Assembly: GCA_902602415.1 (NCBI GenBank)
Contig: CACKQW010000006.1
Coordinates: 1 to 64,000, forward strand
DNA length: 64,000 nt
Source: an uncultured Bacteroidota bacterium
Lineage (GTDB): Bacteria > Bacteroidota > Bacteroidia > Flavobacteriales > Flavobacteriaceae
Direction of reading: 5' to 3'
Shown here: positions 1-10,736 of the stretch, piece after piece
Layout: the number at the start of each line of letters is the position of its first letter
How positions within the stretch are numbered: position 1 is the first letter of the stretch
Notes under the pieces: generated by a model
Told to the model about the DNA's origin: nothing
What the model saw: only the letters and a program-made list of their open reading frames with translations
The model's database searches: none
Translations under genes and position numbers: made by a program

Positions 1-2
1 TT

Positions 3-113
3 CCAACTCTCGAATATATGTCAATTAATCAGAGAAAGAAAAAACTAACACAATTGATTAAAACAGATCTTATAAAAAATGCAATACAAAATAATGAACT
101 TGAAATTTTTTGA
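3..113 (+). CDS. C-terminal fragment of an upstream gene (truncated by window edge), possibly a foldase/PPIase-type protein
   Basis: Open frame from position 3 (PTLEYMSINQRKKKLTQLIKTDLIKNAIQNNELEIF*) to TGA 111-113; overlaps the start of the next gene. Identity uncertain. Confidence 0.4.
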   Translation, partial: PTLEYMSINQRKKKLTQLIKTDLIKNAIQNNELEIF

Positions 114-1458
114 TTTAACCACTACTTTTTTGTTATTTCTTTTATTCCCTTTTGCTATTGAGGCCCAAGAAAGGGAGAAAATTGATGGAGTAGCGGCTGT
201 AGTTGGAGATTTTTTAATTTTATCATCTGATATCCAAAAACAATACACACAGTTACAAGTTTCTGGTATTTCAATGGATAATATTAATGAGTGTCAGGTT
301 TTTGGAAAACTCTTAGAAGATAAGTTATATCAACATCACGCTATTCAAGATAGTATTGAAGTTGATCAGCAGGAAATAAATTCATTTGTTGATCAACAAA
401 TTAATGCTATAGCAAATCAAATTGGTTCAATGGAAAAATTGTTAGATTACTATAAGAAAGATTCTGAACAAGATTTGAGATCGGAAATGATTGAATTAAA
501 TAGAAGTACTGAGCTTTCCAAGAGAATGCAACAATCAATAATTGATGATATAGAAATAACTCCAGAAGAAGTTAGGCAGTTTTTTAACTCCATCCCAAAA
601 AATGAGAGGCCTGTATTTGGGACTGAGCTCAGGGTATCCCAAATTGTTGTATATCCGAAAGTATCTCAGAATGAAAAAGATAAAGTAATACGTAGACTAG
701 AAGAGTTTAAAGCTGATGTGATTGATAACGGAGCAAGTTTTATTTCTAAAGCTGTTTTATACAGTCAAGATCCTGGTTCAAGAAGTAAGGGTGGTAAATA
801 TTCTATCAATAGAAAAACCTCACAAATGATGCGTGAATTCAATGAAGTTGCATTTTCTTTATCTGAAGGTGAAATTTCAGACCCTTTTGAAACAGAAGCA
901 GGCTACCATATCATTTTTTTGGAAAAAATAAGGGGTCAGGAATACGATGTCAGACATATCTTATTAAGACCTGAAATTAGTAAAAAAGAGATTGATTTGG
1001 CTAAAGAAAGAATTAGTTCAATAAGAGAAAAGATTATTTCTAATGAAATCACATTTTCTGATGCAGCAAGAGAAGCTAGTGATGAAGTTGAAACAAAAAA
1101 TGATGGTGGGTTACTGATTAATCCAGAGACCCAAGATTACAGTTTTGAATTAACTAAAATGGATCCTGAATTATACTCTCAAATTGCAAATTTAAAAGAA
1201 GGAGAGATTAGCCCTGTATTCCAAGACGAAGACAGAATAAATAGAATTAAATTCAAAATTTTAACCGTTTCCAATAGATATGATGAACATGTTGCCGATT
1301 TTTCTAAAGATTATATAAAGATCCAAAAATTAGCACTACAGAATAAACAGTTAAAAGAGATTGAAAATTGGCAAGAAGAAAAAATAAATGACACATATAT
1401 CAAAATAAGTAATGAATTTGAGGATTGTGAGTTTTTTAGTAATTGGTTAAAGAAATAG
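94..1458 (+). CDS. SurA-like periplasmic peptidylprolyl isomerase (PpiC/parvulin domains)
   Basis: Signal peptide followed by SurA N-domain-like region and parvulin motifs (SQDPGSRSKGGKY, GYHIIFLEKIRGQEYDVRHILL). ORF track start is 79; ATG at 94 (MNLKFF) gives a better signal peptide. Confidence 0.85.
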   Translation: MNLKFFDLTTTFLLFLLFPFAIEAQEREKIDGVAAVVGDFLILSSDIQKQYTQLQVSGISMDNINECQVFGKLLEDKLYQHHAIQDSIEVDQQEINSFVDQQINAIANQIGSMEKLLDYYKKDSEQDLRSEMIELNRSTELSKRMQQSIIDDIEITPEEVRQFFNSIPKNERPVFGTELRVSQIVVYPKVSQNEKDKVIRRLEEFKADVIDNGASFISKAVLYSQDPGSRSKGGKYSINRKTSQMMREFNEVAFSLSEGEISDPFETEAGYHIIFLEKIRGQEYDVRHILLRPEISKKEIDLAKERISSIREKIISNEITFSDAAREASDEVETKNDGGLLINPETQDYSFELTKMDPELYSQIANLKEGEISPVFQDEDRINRIKFKILTVSNRYDEHVADFSKDYIKIQKLALQNKQLKEIENWQEEKINDTYIKISNEFEDCEFFSNWLKK

Positions 1459-1530
1459 TACTTATATTTTCAATTTTACAAATCAAATTTTTTTAATTTT
1501 GCCTTGTAAAATAATACAAACTCATAATAG

Positions 1531-3789
1531 ATGGCTTTTGATTTTAATGTTATAAAAGAAGTTTATTCAAAAATTGTAAAAAGTGTTGATGAAGCTAAAA
1601 ACCTTATTAATAAGCCACTAACTCTTTCTGAAAAAATTTTATATTCTCACTTGTGGAGTAGCCAAATTACTGAATTCAAAAGATCAATTGATTATGTTGA
1701 TTTTAAACCTGACAGGATAGCTTGTCAAGATGCTACCGCTCAGATGGCTTTGCTTCAGTTTATGCAAGCTGGTAAACCGAAAGTAGCTGTACCCACTACT
1801 GTTCACTGTGATCACCTTATCCAAGCAAAAATCGGAGCAAAAAAAGATTTACAGCAAGCAAATAAAGTTAGTAGTGAAGTATTTGATTTTTTAAAAGATG
1901 TATCGAATAAATATGGCATTGGGTTTTGGAAACCTGGAGCTGGTATCATACATCAAGTAGTTTTAGAAAATTATGCTTTTCCAGGTGGAATGATGATTGG
2001 TACTGATTCACATACAGTAAATGCTGGTGGATTGGGTATGATAGCTATTGGAGTTGGAGGTGCTGATGCTGTTGATGTAATGGCAGGTATGCCTTGGGAA
2101 TTGAAATTTCCCAAGATAATAGGAGTTAAGTTAACAGGTAAATTAAATGGATGGACATCTGCTAAAGATGTTATATTAAAAGTTGCAGGTATTCTCACTG
2201 TTAAAGGTGGTACAGGTTGCATAATCGAATATTTTGGGCCTGGAGCAAAAGCACTTTCTTGCACAGGTAAGGGGACCATATGTAATATGGGAGCAGAGGT
2301 GGGTGCAACGACATCTACCTTTGGATATGACGAATCAATGGAAAGATACCTCAAAGCAACTGGTCGAGCTGATGTTGCTAATGAGGCAAATAAAATAAAA
2401 GAATATTTGACTGCTGATTCAGAAATTTATGATTCTCCTAATAAATATTTTGATCAGGTAATTGAAATTAATCTATCTGATCTAAAACCACATTTAAATG
2501 GTCCTTTTACACCTGATTTAGCTACGCCAGTTTCTGAAATTGGAGATAAAGCAAGAGAGAATGATTGGCCATTGAAAGTTGATTGGGGTCTAATAGGTTC
2601 TTGTACAAATTCTTCTTATGAGGATTTAACTAGAGCTGCATCAATTGCCAAACAGGCTATCGAAAAAAAATTAACCACAAAATCTGATTTTGGAATTAAT
2701 CCCGGTTCTGAACAGGTTAGATATACCGCTGAGAGGGATGGTATTCTTAAAATTTTTGAAGATCTTAATGCTACAATTTTTACTAATGCATGTGGTCCCT
2801 GCATAGGACAGTGGGATCGCAGCGATCTAAAGGGCCAAGAAAAAAATACTATTGTTCATTCATTTAACAGAAATTTTTCAAAAAGAGCTGATGGAAACCC
2901 AAATACCCATGCATTTGTTGGATCACCAGAAATTGTGGCAGCTATTGCCATAGCAGGTAAATTAGATTTTGACCCTACAAAAGATACACTAACAAATGAA
3001 AATGGTGATGAAGTAATGTTAGATCCACCAGTGGGAGTAGAGTTACCATCAAAAGGTTTTGATTGTGAAGATTCCGGATATGTTGAGCCGGAAGAGGATG
3101 GTACTGATGTGAATGTTTCAGTAAATCCAAAATCTGAAAGATTACAATTATTAGACCCCTTTATCCCAATTGGTAGAGAAATCCATGATGCTAGATTACT
3201 TATTAAAGCACATGGAAAATGTACAACAGATCACATATCAATGGCTGGTCCTTGGTTAAGGTATCGAGGCCATTTAGATAATATTTCTAATAATTGTCTA
3301 ATTGGAGCGGTTAATAGTTTTAACATGAAAACCAATTTTATTAAAAATCAACTTTCAGGTGAGTATGGTGGAGTTCCTGATACTCAAAGAGATTATAAAG
3401 CTAATAGCATAAAAACAATTGTTGTTGGAGATCATAATTATGGTGAAGGATCATCTAGAGAACATGCTGCTATGGAGCCAAGACATCTTGGAGTTTGTGC
3501 TGTCATTGTAAAATCTTTTGCTAGAATTCATGAGACGAATTTAAAAAAACAAGGAATGTTAGCGCTTACTTTTCAAAATGAATCTGATTATGACTTAGTT
3601 CAAGAAGACGATTTTATTAGTTTTTTAAACCTAGACAAATTTTCTCCAGGAAAACAAATAAATATTGAATTAAAGCACGCTGATGGAACTTCTAATATTG
3701 TTAAGTTAAATCATTCTTACAATGAATCACAAATTAAGTGGTATGATGAGGGTTCAGCGTTAAATCTTATCAAAAAAGAAAATTTATAG
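1531..3789 (+). CDS. acn: aconitate hydratase
   Basis: 752 aa; motifs [52 protein letters not shown]. Confidence 0.95.
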   Translation: MAFDFNVIKEVYSKIVKSVDEAKNLINKPLTLSEKILYSHLWSSQITEFKRSIDYVDFKPDRIACQDATAQMALLQFMQAGKPKVAVPTTVHCDHLIQAKIGAKKDLQQANKVSSEVFDFLKDVSNKYGIGFWKPGAGIIHQVVLENYAFPGGMMIGTDSHTVNAGGLGMIAIGVGGADAVDVMAGMPWELKFPKIIGVKLTGKLNGWTSAKDVILKVAGILTVKGGTGCIIEYFGPGAKALSCTGKGTICNMGAEVGATTSTFGYDESMERYLKATGRADVANEANKIKEYLTADSEIYDSPNKYFDQVIEINLSDLKPHLNGPFTPDLATPVSEIGDKARENDWPLKVDWGLIGSCTNSSYEDLTRAASIAKQAIEKKLTTKSDFGINPGSEQVRYTAERDGILKIFEDLNATIFTNACGPCIGQWDRSDLKGQEKNTIVHSFNRNFSKRADGNPNTHAFVGSPEIVAAIAIAGKLDFDPTKDTLTNENGDEVMLDPPVGVELPSKGFDCEDSGYVEPEEDGTDVNVSVNPKSERLQLLDPFIPIGREIHDARLLIKAHGKCTTDHISMAGPWLRYRGHLDNISNNCLIGAVNSFNMKTNFIKNQLSGEYGGVPDTQRDYKANSIKTIVVGDHNYGEGSSREHAAMEPRHLGVCAVIVKSFARIHETNLKKQGMLALTFQNESDYDLVQEDDFISFLNLDKFSPGKQINIELKHADGTSNIVKLNHSYNESQIKWYDEGSALNLIKKENL

Positions 3790-4944
3790 AGCTTTTTTAA
3801 AGAAGCTTTTGAAAAAAATTAAAATAAAGTGTACTGATCGCATAGAGAAGGTGATTTTTAAGATATCAAATATTGTACTCTCTTCATCTAAAAATCTTAA
3901 TATTTTCTTTGTAGAATTTCTTTTTATCATTCTGTAGAATATAGTTTCCCCTCTGTTATTATATTTAGAGAGTACACCTAAAAGAATTTTATCTAAAAAA
4001 TAGTACCTTTTTTTTCTAACTATTCGCAAATCTTTTTGCTTCTTTATATTGTCAACAATTTTTAAAGAATTTTTTTCGCAATTTTTAAAAGAATAACCTG
4101 TTGAAGCCTTTACCCAACCACCTGCCGTTCCGATTTTGGTAATATTTTTAGTCGAGTTTTTGTAAAAAGGATACGTAGTCATTGGGATCGTACCATATTC
4201 GGTTTTTTTAATAATATAGTTTGTGTCACCGTAATACTTTTTTAAATACTCTTTAATGTATTTCTCATACACTTTTTTATCGCATTCATTTTTAGAAAAA
4301 TAAGTATGCTCGATCAAAGCCTCATCTTTTTTGAAGGGCAAAACATATGTAAATGCTGTACTTTTTTCATCCCTAATCCTATAGTCCATGAATACAAATG
4401 AATTTTTGTCAAATTTTTTTTTATTTGTTTTAATCACCCATCCAACAAAATGTTGTTTTAGAAATGTGTGGTATCTAATTTCATTAAATAAGTTTTTAGT
4501 TAACCTGGAATCAAAAACATGTTTAGCAAAATAATTTTTTTTATTTCCTACTACAACAACTCTTTTCTTTTCATCTCTAATATTTAGAATTGTGTCCTTG
4601 ATAAATTTAATATTCCTATGCTTTTTAATACTTTTATGTACATGCTTTTTGAACTTGAGTGAGCTTAAGGTTTTATATTGGTAATTTGAAAAATCCATTT
4701 GAATTTTTCCAAGTTTAGAAAAAAATCTCCCTTTTTTCCATTTATTTTTTAGAATAGAATCCCAATTTCCATTTCCACATTCCCAGAAAGAGAAGTAATT
4801 ATCTTTTTTTTTGGATTCACCTTTATCTAAGATTAAAATAGAGTGATTATGAAAATATTCATCTTTTGAAAAAAAATAAGATAAATGAAGTCCGGAGAGA
4901 CCACCGCCAACAATGATAAAATCAAATAAATTATCGGTTTTTAT
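3784..4944 (-). CDS. crtY: lycopene beta-cyclase (CrtY family); true N-terminus upstream of the ORF-track start, apparent AUA start
   Basis: The track ORF begins at ATG 4698, but the same frame is open upstream to a stop at 4975-4977 and encodes [27 protein letters not shown] (FAD-binding GxGxxG). No ATG/GTG/TTG occurs in that extension. Genomic context is a crt cluster. Confidence 0.8.
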   Translation of the reverse strand: MKTDNLFDFIIVGGGLSGLHLSYFFSKDEYFHNHSILILDKGESKKKDNYFSFWECGNGNWDSILKNKWKKGRFFSKLGKIQMDFSNYQYKTLSSLKFKKHVHKSIKKHRNIKFIKDTILNIRDEKKRVVVVGNKKNYFAKHVFDSRLTKNLFNEIRYHTFLKQHFVGWVIKTNKKKFDKNSFVFMDYRIRDEKSTAFTYVLPFKKDEALIEHTYFSKNECDKKVYEKYIKEYLKKYYGDTNYIIKKTEYGTIPMTTYPFYKNSTKNITKIGTAGGWVKASTGYSFKNCEKNSLKIVDNIKKQKDLRIVRKKRYYFLDKILLGVLSKYNNRGETIFYRMIKRNSTKKILRFLDEESTIFDILKITFSMRSVHFILIFFKSFFKKAL

Positions 4945-4954
4945 TTTTTTTAGA

Positions 4955-5410
4955 TTACTTATTTCTAAAATACTTTAATGGTGGAAATAACATCCCAAAG
5001 CTTTCACCACCATCTTTTTTTACATTTGCATGATGAATTTTGTGTGCTTTACGAACTCCTTTAGCATACCAATTATTTGCTTTTCGAAGGAATTTAAAAC
5101 GTTGATGAATAAAAATATCGTGAACTATAAAATATGTTAGTCCATAAGCCATAATTCCAAAACCAATTGCAAATCCAAACTTAAAACCAAGCTCAACTTG
5201 TGAATAAAAAAATCCCATACTGACCAAGGCATACATAACAAAGAATAAATCATTTCTTTCCCACCAGGAGGTTTTGAGGTTTTGGTTGTGATGATCTTTA
5301 TGCAAAGACCATAAAAAACCGTGCATAATGTACTTATGAGAAAACCAGGCCATAAATTCCATAAATAGAAAAGTTGATATAAATACAATTGCTATTTTGA
5401 CTGCTTCCAT
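4955..5410 (-). CDS. crtZ: beta-carotene hydroxylase
   Basis: Histidine motifs HKYIMH, HKDHH, HDIFIHQRF, HKIHHA typical of the CrtZ / fatty acid hydroxylase superfamily. Confidence 0.88.
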   Translation of the reverse strand: MEAVKIAIVFISTFLFMEFMAWFSHKYIMHGFLWSLHKDHHNQNLKTSWWERNDLFFVMYALVSMGFFYSQVELGFKFGFAIGFGIMAYGLTYFIVHDIFIHQRFKFLRKANNWYAKGVRKAHKIHHANVKKDGGESFGMLFPPLKYFRNK

Positions 5411-6250
5411 TTATAAAAGATTTAGTTGATATTTAACATAGCTTCTGGTTAAAAGTTCAAGTTTCTTCAAGTTGGGTACTCTTATCCTTTTATTAATAAT
5501 TTCAGTAGCTGGAGTTTTTTTTAGTTTTTTTAATAATTGGTTATAATATCTATAAGCAATAAATACACCAAACTTAGCTACAATAGGTAATTCTTTGATA
5601 CCTTGTAATCCAAGTTTAAAATCATCTTCAATTTCGTTAATAATAGTATTTTTTTCTAACTCACTTAAATTATTAAATTGGGTATTTGGAAAATATGATC
5701 TTTTTAGATTCTCTTGATCAGCTTTAATATCCCTTAAAAAATTTACTTTTTGAAAAGCTGAACCGAGTTTCATTGCATTTATTTTAAGTTTTTGAAATTG
5801 TTTTTCATTTCCTTGAACAAAAACCTTTAAACACATTAAACCAACAACATCTGCTGAGCCATAAATGTATTCTTTATATTCTTTTACAGTTGAATATTTT
5901 TTCTTTTTTAAATCCATTCTCATACTTTTCATAAAGGAATCAACTAATTCTCTATCAATAGAATATTTGTGATAGGTGTGTTGAAATGAATTGAGAATTG
6001 GATTAAGACTAATTTTATTTAACAAAGCCTTATCAAGATCTTCAGCAAAGGAATTAAATAACTCAGATTTGTTAAAATTATGAAAGGAATCAACAATTTC
6101 ATCAGCAAATCTGACAAAACCATATATATTGTAGATGTCCTTTCTTATAGATTTTGACAATAGTTTGGTAGCCATAGAAAAGGACGTGCTGTAGGTTTTC
6201 GTAACTCTTTCACTACACTCATATGAAATCTTATCAAATATTTCTTTCAT
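5411..6250 (-). CDS. crtB: phytoene synthase
   Basis: Squalene/phytoene synthase motifs (YGFVRFADEIVDSF, YIYGSADVVGLMCLKVF, FQKVNFLRDIKAD). Confidence 0.92.
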   Translation of the reverse strand: MKEIFDKISYECSERVTKTYSTSFSMATKLLSKSIRKDIYNIYGFVRFADEIVDSFHNFNKSELFNSFAEDLDKALLNKISLNPILNSFQHTYHKYSIDRELVDSFMKSMRMDLKKKKYSTVKEYKEYIYGSADVVGLMCLKVFVQGNEKQFQKLKINAMKLGSAFQKVNFLRDIKADQENLKRSYFPNTQFNNLSELEKNTIINEIEDDFKLGLQGIKELPIVAKFGVFIAYRYYNQLLKKLKKTPATEIINKRIRVPNLKKLELLTRSYVKYQLNLL

Positions 6251-6290
6251 TTGTATGAACTATATATCACAATTTACAAAAATAAAATAT

Positions 6291-7751
6291 CTATTTACTA
6301 TTAACTAAACCAGCCACAAGTTCCCCAGAAACAATTGCAGGAGGCACACCTGGACCAGGAACAGTCAATTGACCGCAAAAATACAAGTTTTGTACCAATT
6401 TACTCTTTATTTTAGGTCTTAAAAAGGCTGTTTGCATCAAAGTATTTGCAAGTCCATATGCATTTCCACCATAAGAATTATACTCTTTCTTGAAATCATT
6501 AACACAAAAACTTTTTTTATAAATTACTGAGTCCTTTAATTTTTGTCCAGTATACAATTCCATTTTTTTTATTATAAAATCAAAATATTTTTTTCTGATT
6601 TCATCAGTGTCAGTAAGGTTGATTGCAATTGGAATTAAGAAAAATCCATTTTCACAACCCTTAGGTGCTGTTTTAGGATTTGTTTTTGATGTGAAATTTG
6701 CGTAAAACAAAGGATCAGTAGGCCATACAGGTTTATCATAAATTTCTTTGGCATGTGCTTCAAAATCAGTATCAAAAATAAGGTTATGGTGTTTTACATT
6801 TTTCAATTTTTTGTTAAAACCGACATAAAAAAGTAAGGATGATGGTGCAAAGGTTCGTTTTTCCCAATATTTTGGTTTGTATTGACGATACTTTTTTTCA
6901 AGTAGGGATTCTGTATGGCTATAATCAGCTCCTGAAATAAGAACATCACAGATGAATTCTTTTTCATTGACTAAAAGTTTTTCTACTTTTTTATTTTTAA
7001 CAATAATCTTATTTACTGTTTGATTAGTTAAATATTTCACTCCCATGCTTCTACCAAGTTTAACCATTGCTTTCACTAAATCATGAAATCCATTTTTAGA
7101 TTGAAAGGTTCCTAAACCGAAATCGGCAAAGTTCATAAAGTTGTAGAAAGAGGGAGTGTTAGATGCTTTAGCACCTAAAAATAAAACTGGAAACTCTAAT
7201 ACTGATCTGAGCCTGGGATCTTTGAAATCTTTTCTGACATCTTTCTTAATATTTGATAAGAAAAACCGGATTTTTTTAATTGTTTTTAATGAAACTAATT
7301 CCAAAGGAGACTTTCCTGGCATCTTGTAAAGCATGTCCTCAACTCCTAGTTTATAATTTTCCTCAGCAATTTTTAAATATCGTTTTAATTTTTTTCCAGA
7401 GCCCTTTTCAATTTTTTCAAACTCTTCGCAAATTTTATTTGGATTATTTGCTATGTCTATAAAACTATTTTTTCCAAATATAACTCTGTATGCAGGATTT
7501 AATTTTTTTAGCTTGTAATAATCGGATACTTTCTTTCCAAAATCATTAAAAAATTTTTCAAATACCCCAGGCATCCAATACCAACTAGGGCCCATATCAA
7601 AGCTAAATCCATCTTCCTCAAATTGTCGAGCTCTGCCACCCAATGAGTTATTTTTTTCAAAAACTGTTACGTTATTTCCTTTGCTAGCTAAATAGCAAGC
7701 TGCTGACAGAGATGAAAATCCAGAACCAATAATAAAAATATTCTTTTTCAT
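6291..7751 (-). CDS. crtI: phytoene desaturase
   Basis: N-terminal FAD motif IIGSGFSSLSAACYLASKGNNVTVFEKNNSLGGRARQFEEDGFSFDMGPSWYWMP; C-terminal NLYFCGQLTVPGPGVPPAIVSGELVA. Confidence 0.95.
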   Translation of the reverse strand: MKKNIFIIGSGFSSLSAACYLASKGNNVTVFEKNNSLGGRARQFEEDGFSFDMGPSWYWMPGVFEKFFNDFGKKVSDYYKLKKLNPAYRVIFGKNSFIDIANNPNKICEEFEKIEKGSGKKLKRYLKIAEENYKLGVEDMLYKMPGKSPLELVSLKTIKKIRFFLSNIKKDVRKDFKDPRLRSVLEFPVLFLGAKASNTPSFYNFMNFADFGLGTFQSKNGFHDLVKAMVKLGRSMGVKYLTNQTVNKIIVKNKKVEKLLVNEKEFICDVLISGADYSHTESLLEKKYRQYKPKYWEKRTFAPSSLLFYVGFNKKLKNVKHHNLIFDTDFEAHAKEIYDKPVWPTDPLFYANFTSKTNPKTAPKGCENGFFLIPIAINLTDTDEIRKKYFDFIIKKMELYTGQKLKDSVIYKKSFCVNDFKKEYNSYGGNAYGLANTLMQTAFLRPKIKSKLVQNLYFCGQLTVPGPGVPPAIVSGELVAGLVNSK

Positions 7752-7765
7752 TTATTTCAATATTG

Positions 7766-7850
7766 TGCGCACGAGAAGACTCGAACTTCCACAACCAATT
7801 TGGTTATTAGGCCCTCAACCTAACGCGTCTACCAATTCCGCCACGTGCGC
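7766..7850 (-). tRNA. tRNA-Leu (GAG)
   Basis: Minus strand GCGCACGTGGCGGAATTGGTAGACGCGTTAGGTTGAGGGCCTAA...GGTTGTGGAAGTTCGAGTCTTCTCGTGCGCA; 7-bp acceptor stem, long variable arm, T-loop TTCGAGT; anticodon loop TTGAGGG. Confidence 0.95.
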
Positions 7851-8725
7851 TAATTAAGATTTTTACTGTATGTTTTAGGCGTTACACCATATTTATTTTT
7901 AAATGCCGCTATAAAGTGGCTAGCAGTACTATACCCAAGTTTAATACTTACTTCATTAACATTTTTTTTTCTTTCAGAAAGAAGTTTTTTGGCTAATTCC
8001 ATTTTATGATCTAGTAAAAATTGATATACAGTTTTACCATATATTTTTTTAAAGCCTTCCTTTAATTTTTTTAGGCTTAGGTTAATTTCTTTAGATAAAT
8101 TTAAGAGAGTAGGAGGGTTTAACAAATTTTTCAGAGCGATTTCTTTTGCCATTTTAATTTTATTGAAATTTTCTTCATTTGTCAAAAAGGGACATTTTTC
8201 AATATTGGTATCTCTACTACTGTCATAAATGTAACTAAATAGCTCATAGGTTTTCGCTTTTAGATACAAGTTGTTTTTTGCAATATTTTTACCAAAAGAC
8301 AGGAAAAGATCATTCAACGTGATAAAGACTGGGTTTGAAATCTTTTCTTGAGCATAATACTTTTTATTAATATTTTCATCTTTAAGAAATTGAATATCAT
8401 TTTCTTCAGAAAATAAATTATGAAATTTTTTTATTGAAATAATAATTGAAAGGATCTTTGTTTGTGGACTATTTTCGGCATTGATTGGAAGTTCTTTATC
8501 CGGATTATACAATACTATGTAATTTCCCTTTGTAACATTTAAACTATATGCTCCTTTGTTATAATGAAAATTTATTTCACCATTTAAAACAAAATGAAAC
8601 TGAATTTTTTCACAAGAAACACTTCTGTCAAAGAATATATTTTTTTTTAAATTATTTTCAGATTTTAATAAAGTAATGCCTCCACTTGTGGTGCATTCAA
8701 AGAAATTAGTATTATTAGAGGGCAT
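7850..8725 (-). CDS. AraC family transcriptional regulator
   Basis: C-terminal double HTH (NLLNPPTLLNLSKEINLSLKKLKEGFKKIYGKTVYQFLLDHKMELAKKLLSERKKNVNEVSIKLGYSTASHFIAAFKNKYGVTPKTYSK). Confidence 0.92.
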   Translation of the reverse strand: MPSNNTNFFECTTSGGITLLKSENNLKKNIFFDRSVSCEKIQFHFVLNGEINFHYNKGAYSLNVTKGNYIVLYNPDKELPINAENSPQTKILSIIISIKKFHNLFSEENDIQFLKDENINKKYYAQEKISNPVFITLNDLFLSFGKNIAKNNLYLKAKTYELFSYIYDSSRDTNIEKCPFLTNEENFNKIKMAKEIALKNLLNPPTLLNLSKEINLSLKKLKEGFKKIYGKTVYQFLLDHKMELAKKLLSERKKNVNEVSIKLGYSTASHFIAAFKNKYGVTPKTYSKNLN

Positions 8726-8728
8726 TTA

Positions 8729-9637
8729 TTATTTTGATAAAAACTGATCAATAATTAAACCAATTTCTTTTTCATCAGTCAGTTCATCATCAAACATATA
8801 GGAGAATAGTGGTTTATCATCAATAGTTTTTTTCAAGGATATTTTTTCATTTTTTTCATAAATATAATTCCATATACTTCTTACTTTCGACCACTTTTCA
8901 TAATTAGCATCCCACCATGCAATCGCAACTGCACATTTCGAGTCATCTACTCTTGTATATTTGTTAAACCCTTTTTCTTCTGCTAAAATTATCTCTTCAG
9001 ATGTTGTTTTTTTTATTACTTTCTTGTTGTCTTGGTCATGGATCCAACCATTTGAAACTATTTCATGTCTGTTCCCACGTATCATTATATCATAGTCGTC
9101 TCTTTTAGTATATTCTCTTCTTGGTAGGGGTGCGTGAGAAGTATTTTCCCAATAACTTTTTCCGTCAACATGCACCCATGATGATGATCCAAAATATCTG
9201 GGACTATCATCTACCTGAAAAACTTCCTGTGTCCATTGGCCATTTACATCTTTTTTGTCTTTGCTATAAGGTTTCCATGTATTTTTCCCATCATATGCAT
9301 AAAAATCTTGATTTTCATAAATCCAGTCTTGTCTCCAATGTTTAATTACATTGTCTTTCATTACGAGTAGATGTTGAATGGAGATATGATCTTTTTCATC
9401 TTTAATTAATTTTGCATATTCAAGAGCCTTGGATTTATAATTCTTAGATTTTTTATATAAAGAATCACCAGAGTGCGAGAATGTTTCCGCAAAATTGAAT
9501 TCTATTTCAAAACATCCACACATTTTTTTAATTGACTCAATATCTTTCTTTTTTTGTCCATGTACAGAAAATATTGAGAAAAATATTAAAAAAAATAATA
9601 TTTGTTTGACCGTTAATTTCAGGGCATTATTTTGCAT
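8729..9637 (-). CDS. secreted DUF6607-like protein
   Basis: Signal peptide plus KKMCGCFEIEFNFAETFS...HWRQDWIYENQDFYAYDGKNTWK pattern recognised as the DUF6607 family; next to an AraC regulator and iron genes. Confidence 0.7.
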   Translation of the reverse strand: MQNNALKLTVKQILFFLIFFSIFSVHGQKKKDIESIKKMCGCFEIEFNFAETFSHSGDSLYKKSKNYKSKALEYAKLIKDEKDHISIQHLLVMKDNVIKHWRQDWIYENQDFYAYDGKNTWKPYSKDKKDVNGQWTQEVFQVDDSPRYFGSSSWVHVDGKSYWENTSHAPLPRREYTKRDDYDIMIRGNRHEIVSNGWIHDQDNKKVIKKTTSEEIILAEEKGFNKYTRVDDSKCAVAIAWWDANYEKWSKVRSIWNYIYEKNEKISLKKTIDDKPLFSYMFDDELTDEKEIGLIIDQFLSK

Positions 9638-9666
9638 AATTATGATGGTTTAATTTAAACAAGTTT

Positions 9667-9674
9667 CAAATATA
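9667..9674 (-). promoter_or_regulatory. Bacteroidota -7 element (TATATTTG) for the DUF6607-like gene
   Basis: Minus-strand TATATTTG matches TAnnTTTG, 29 nt upstream of the ATG. Confidence 0.5.
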
Positions 9675-9710
9675 ATAATTATCTTGCAATTTAGAATAAC
9701 TCTAAATAAC

Positions 9711-10736
9711 ATGATTTATAAAAACTTCCTGAACTTTATTTTATGCACAGTTTTACTAAGTTGTAATGTTGAAAAGAATGATGAAATTAATATTTACAGC
9801 CAAAGACATTATCAAGTAGATAAAAAACAATATGAGAATTTTGAAAAAAAAACAGGCATTAAAATTAATGTTATCAAGGCAGGTGCAGATGAATTATTAG
9901 AAAGGCTTTACAATGAGGGGGAAAATAGTCCTGCTGACCTTTTTGTGACTGTAGATGCTGGAAAATTACAAAAGGGTGTTGAAAAGGGACTATTTCAAAA
10001 AATAAAAAATAAGATAATTGAATCTAATATAATTGCTGATTTAAAAGACGTAAATAGCTACTGGGTTCCTGTAACATATAGGGCTAGATTAATTGTTTAC
10101 AGTAATGAAAGAGTTTTATCTCATGAATTGAGTACATATGAAGATCTGGCTAACCCTAAATGGAAAGGTAAAATTTTAGTTAGATCCTCATCAAATGCAT
10201 ACAATCAAGCTTTGATGGCCTCAATGTATGCTAATATTGGTGAAGAGGCTACAAAAAAATGGTCTAAAGGAATAGTAAATAATTTGGCAAGAGATCCAAA
10301 AGGAAATGATAGGGATCAGGTTAAAGCAATTGCTTCAGGTCAAGGTGATTTGGCAATTGTAAACTCATACTATATTGGAATGTTACTTTCCTCTGAAAAA
10401 GAATCTGAAGTTTTAGCTGGTAAATCTATTTCTGTTTTTTTTCCAAATCAAGCGAAAGAGGATAGGGGAACTCATGTAAATATTTCTGGATTTGCACTTA
10501 CAAAAAATGCACCTAATCGAGAAAATGCTATTAAGTTATTAGAATATTTAACTGATGTGGAGGCTCAAAACACTTATGTGAATAATAGTTTTGAATACCC
10601 TGTTAATCCCAAGGTAAAGCCATCTAAAATCGTATCATCATGGGGTGAATTTAAATTTGATAAACTAGATTTAAACTTACTGGGTTCTTTACGAGCTGAT
10701 GCTATTAAAATATTTGATTACACAGGGTGGAAATAA
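9711..10736 (+). CDS. Fe(III) ABC transporter substrate-binding lipoprotein (FbpA/FutA-like)
   Basis: Lipobox FILCTVLLSC; INIYSQRHYQVDKKQYENFEKKTGIKINVI, SPADLFVTVDAGKL, QGDLAIVNSYY. ORF track start is 9684; the signal peptide favours ATG at 9711. Confidence 0.9.
   Translation: MIYKNFLNFILCTVLLSCNVEKNDEINIYSQRHYQVDKKQYENFEKKTGIKINVIKAGADELLERLYNEGENSPADLFVTVDAGKLQKGVEKGLFQKIKNKIIESNIIADLKDVNSYWVPVTYRARLIVYSNERVLSHELSTYEDLANPKWKGKILVRSSSNAYNQALMASMYANIGEEATKKWSKGIVNNLARDPKGNDRDQVKAIASGQGDLAIVNSYYIGMLLSSEKESEVLAGKSISVFFPNQAKEDRGTHVNISGFALTKNAPNRENAIKLLEYLTDVEAQNTYVNNSFEYPVNPKVKPSKIVSSWGEFKFDKLDLNLLGSLRADAIKIFDYTGWK

Noticed and set aside
1971-2354. Antisense ORFs inside acn, thrS, icd, prmC, ligA, recN and others in the ORF track
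   Set aside because: They lie opposite well-conserved genes, show no recognisable motifs and are likely spurious.
5137-5388. 83-aa minus-strand ORF overlapping crtZ in another frame
   Set aside because: Alternate-frame artefact of crtZ, which carries the conserved His motifs.
9638-9710. Fur box between the divergent DUF6607-like and Fe-transporter genes
   Set aside because: ATAATAATTATC partly resembles GATAATnATnATTATC, but such AT-rich matches are expected by chance here.
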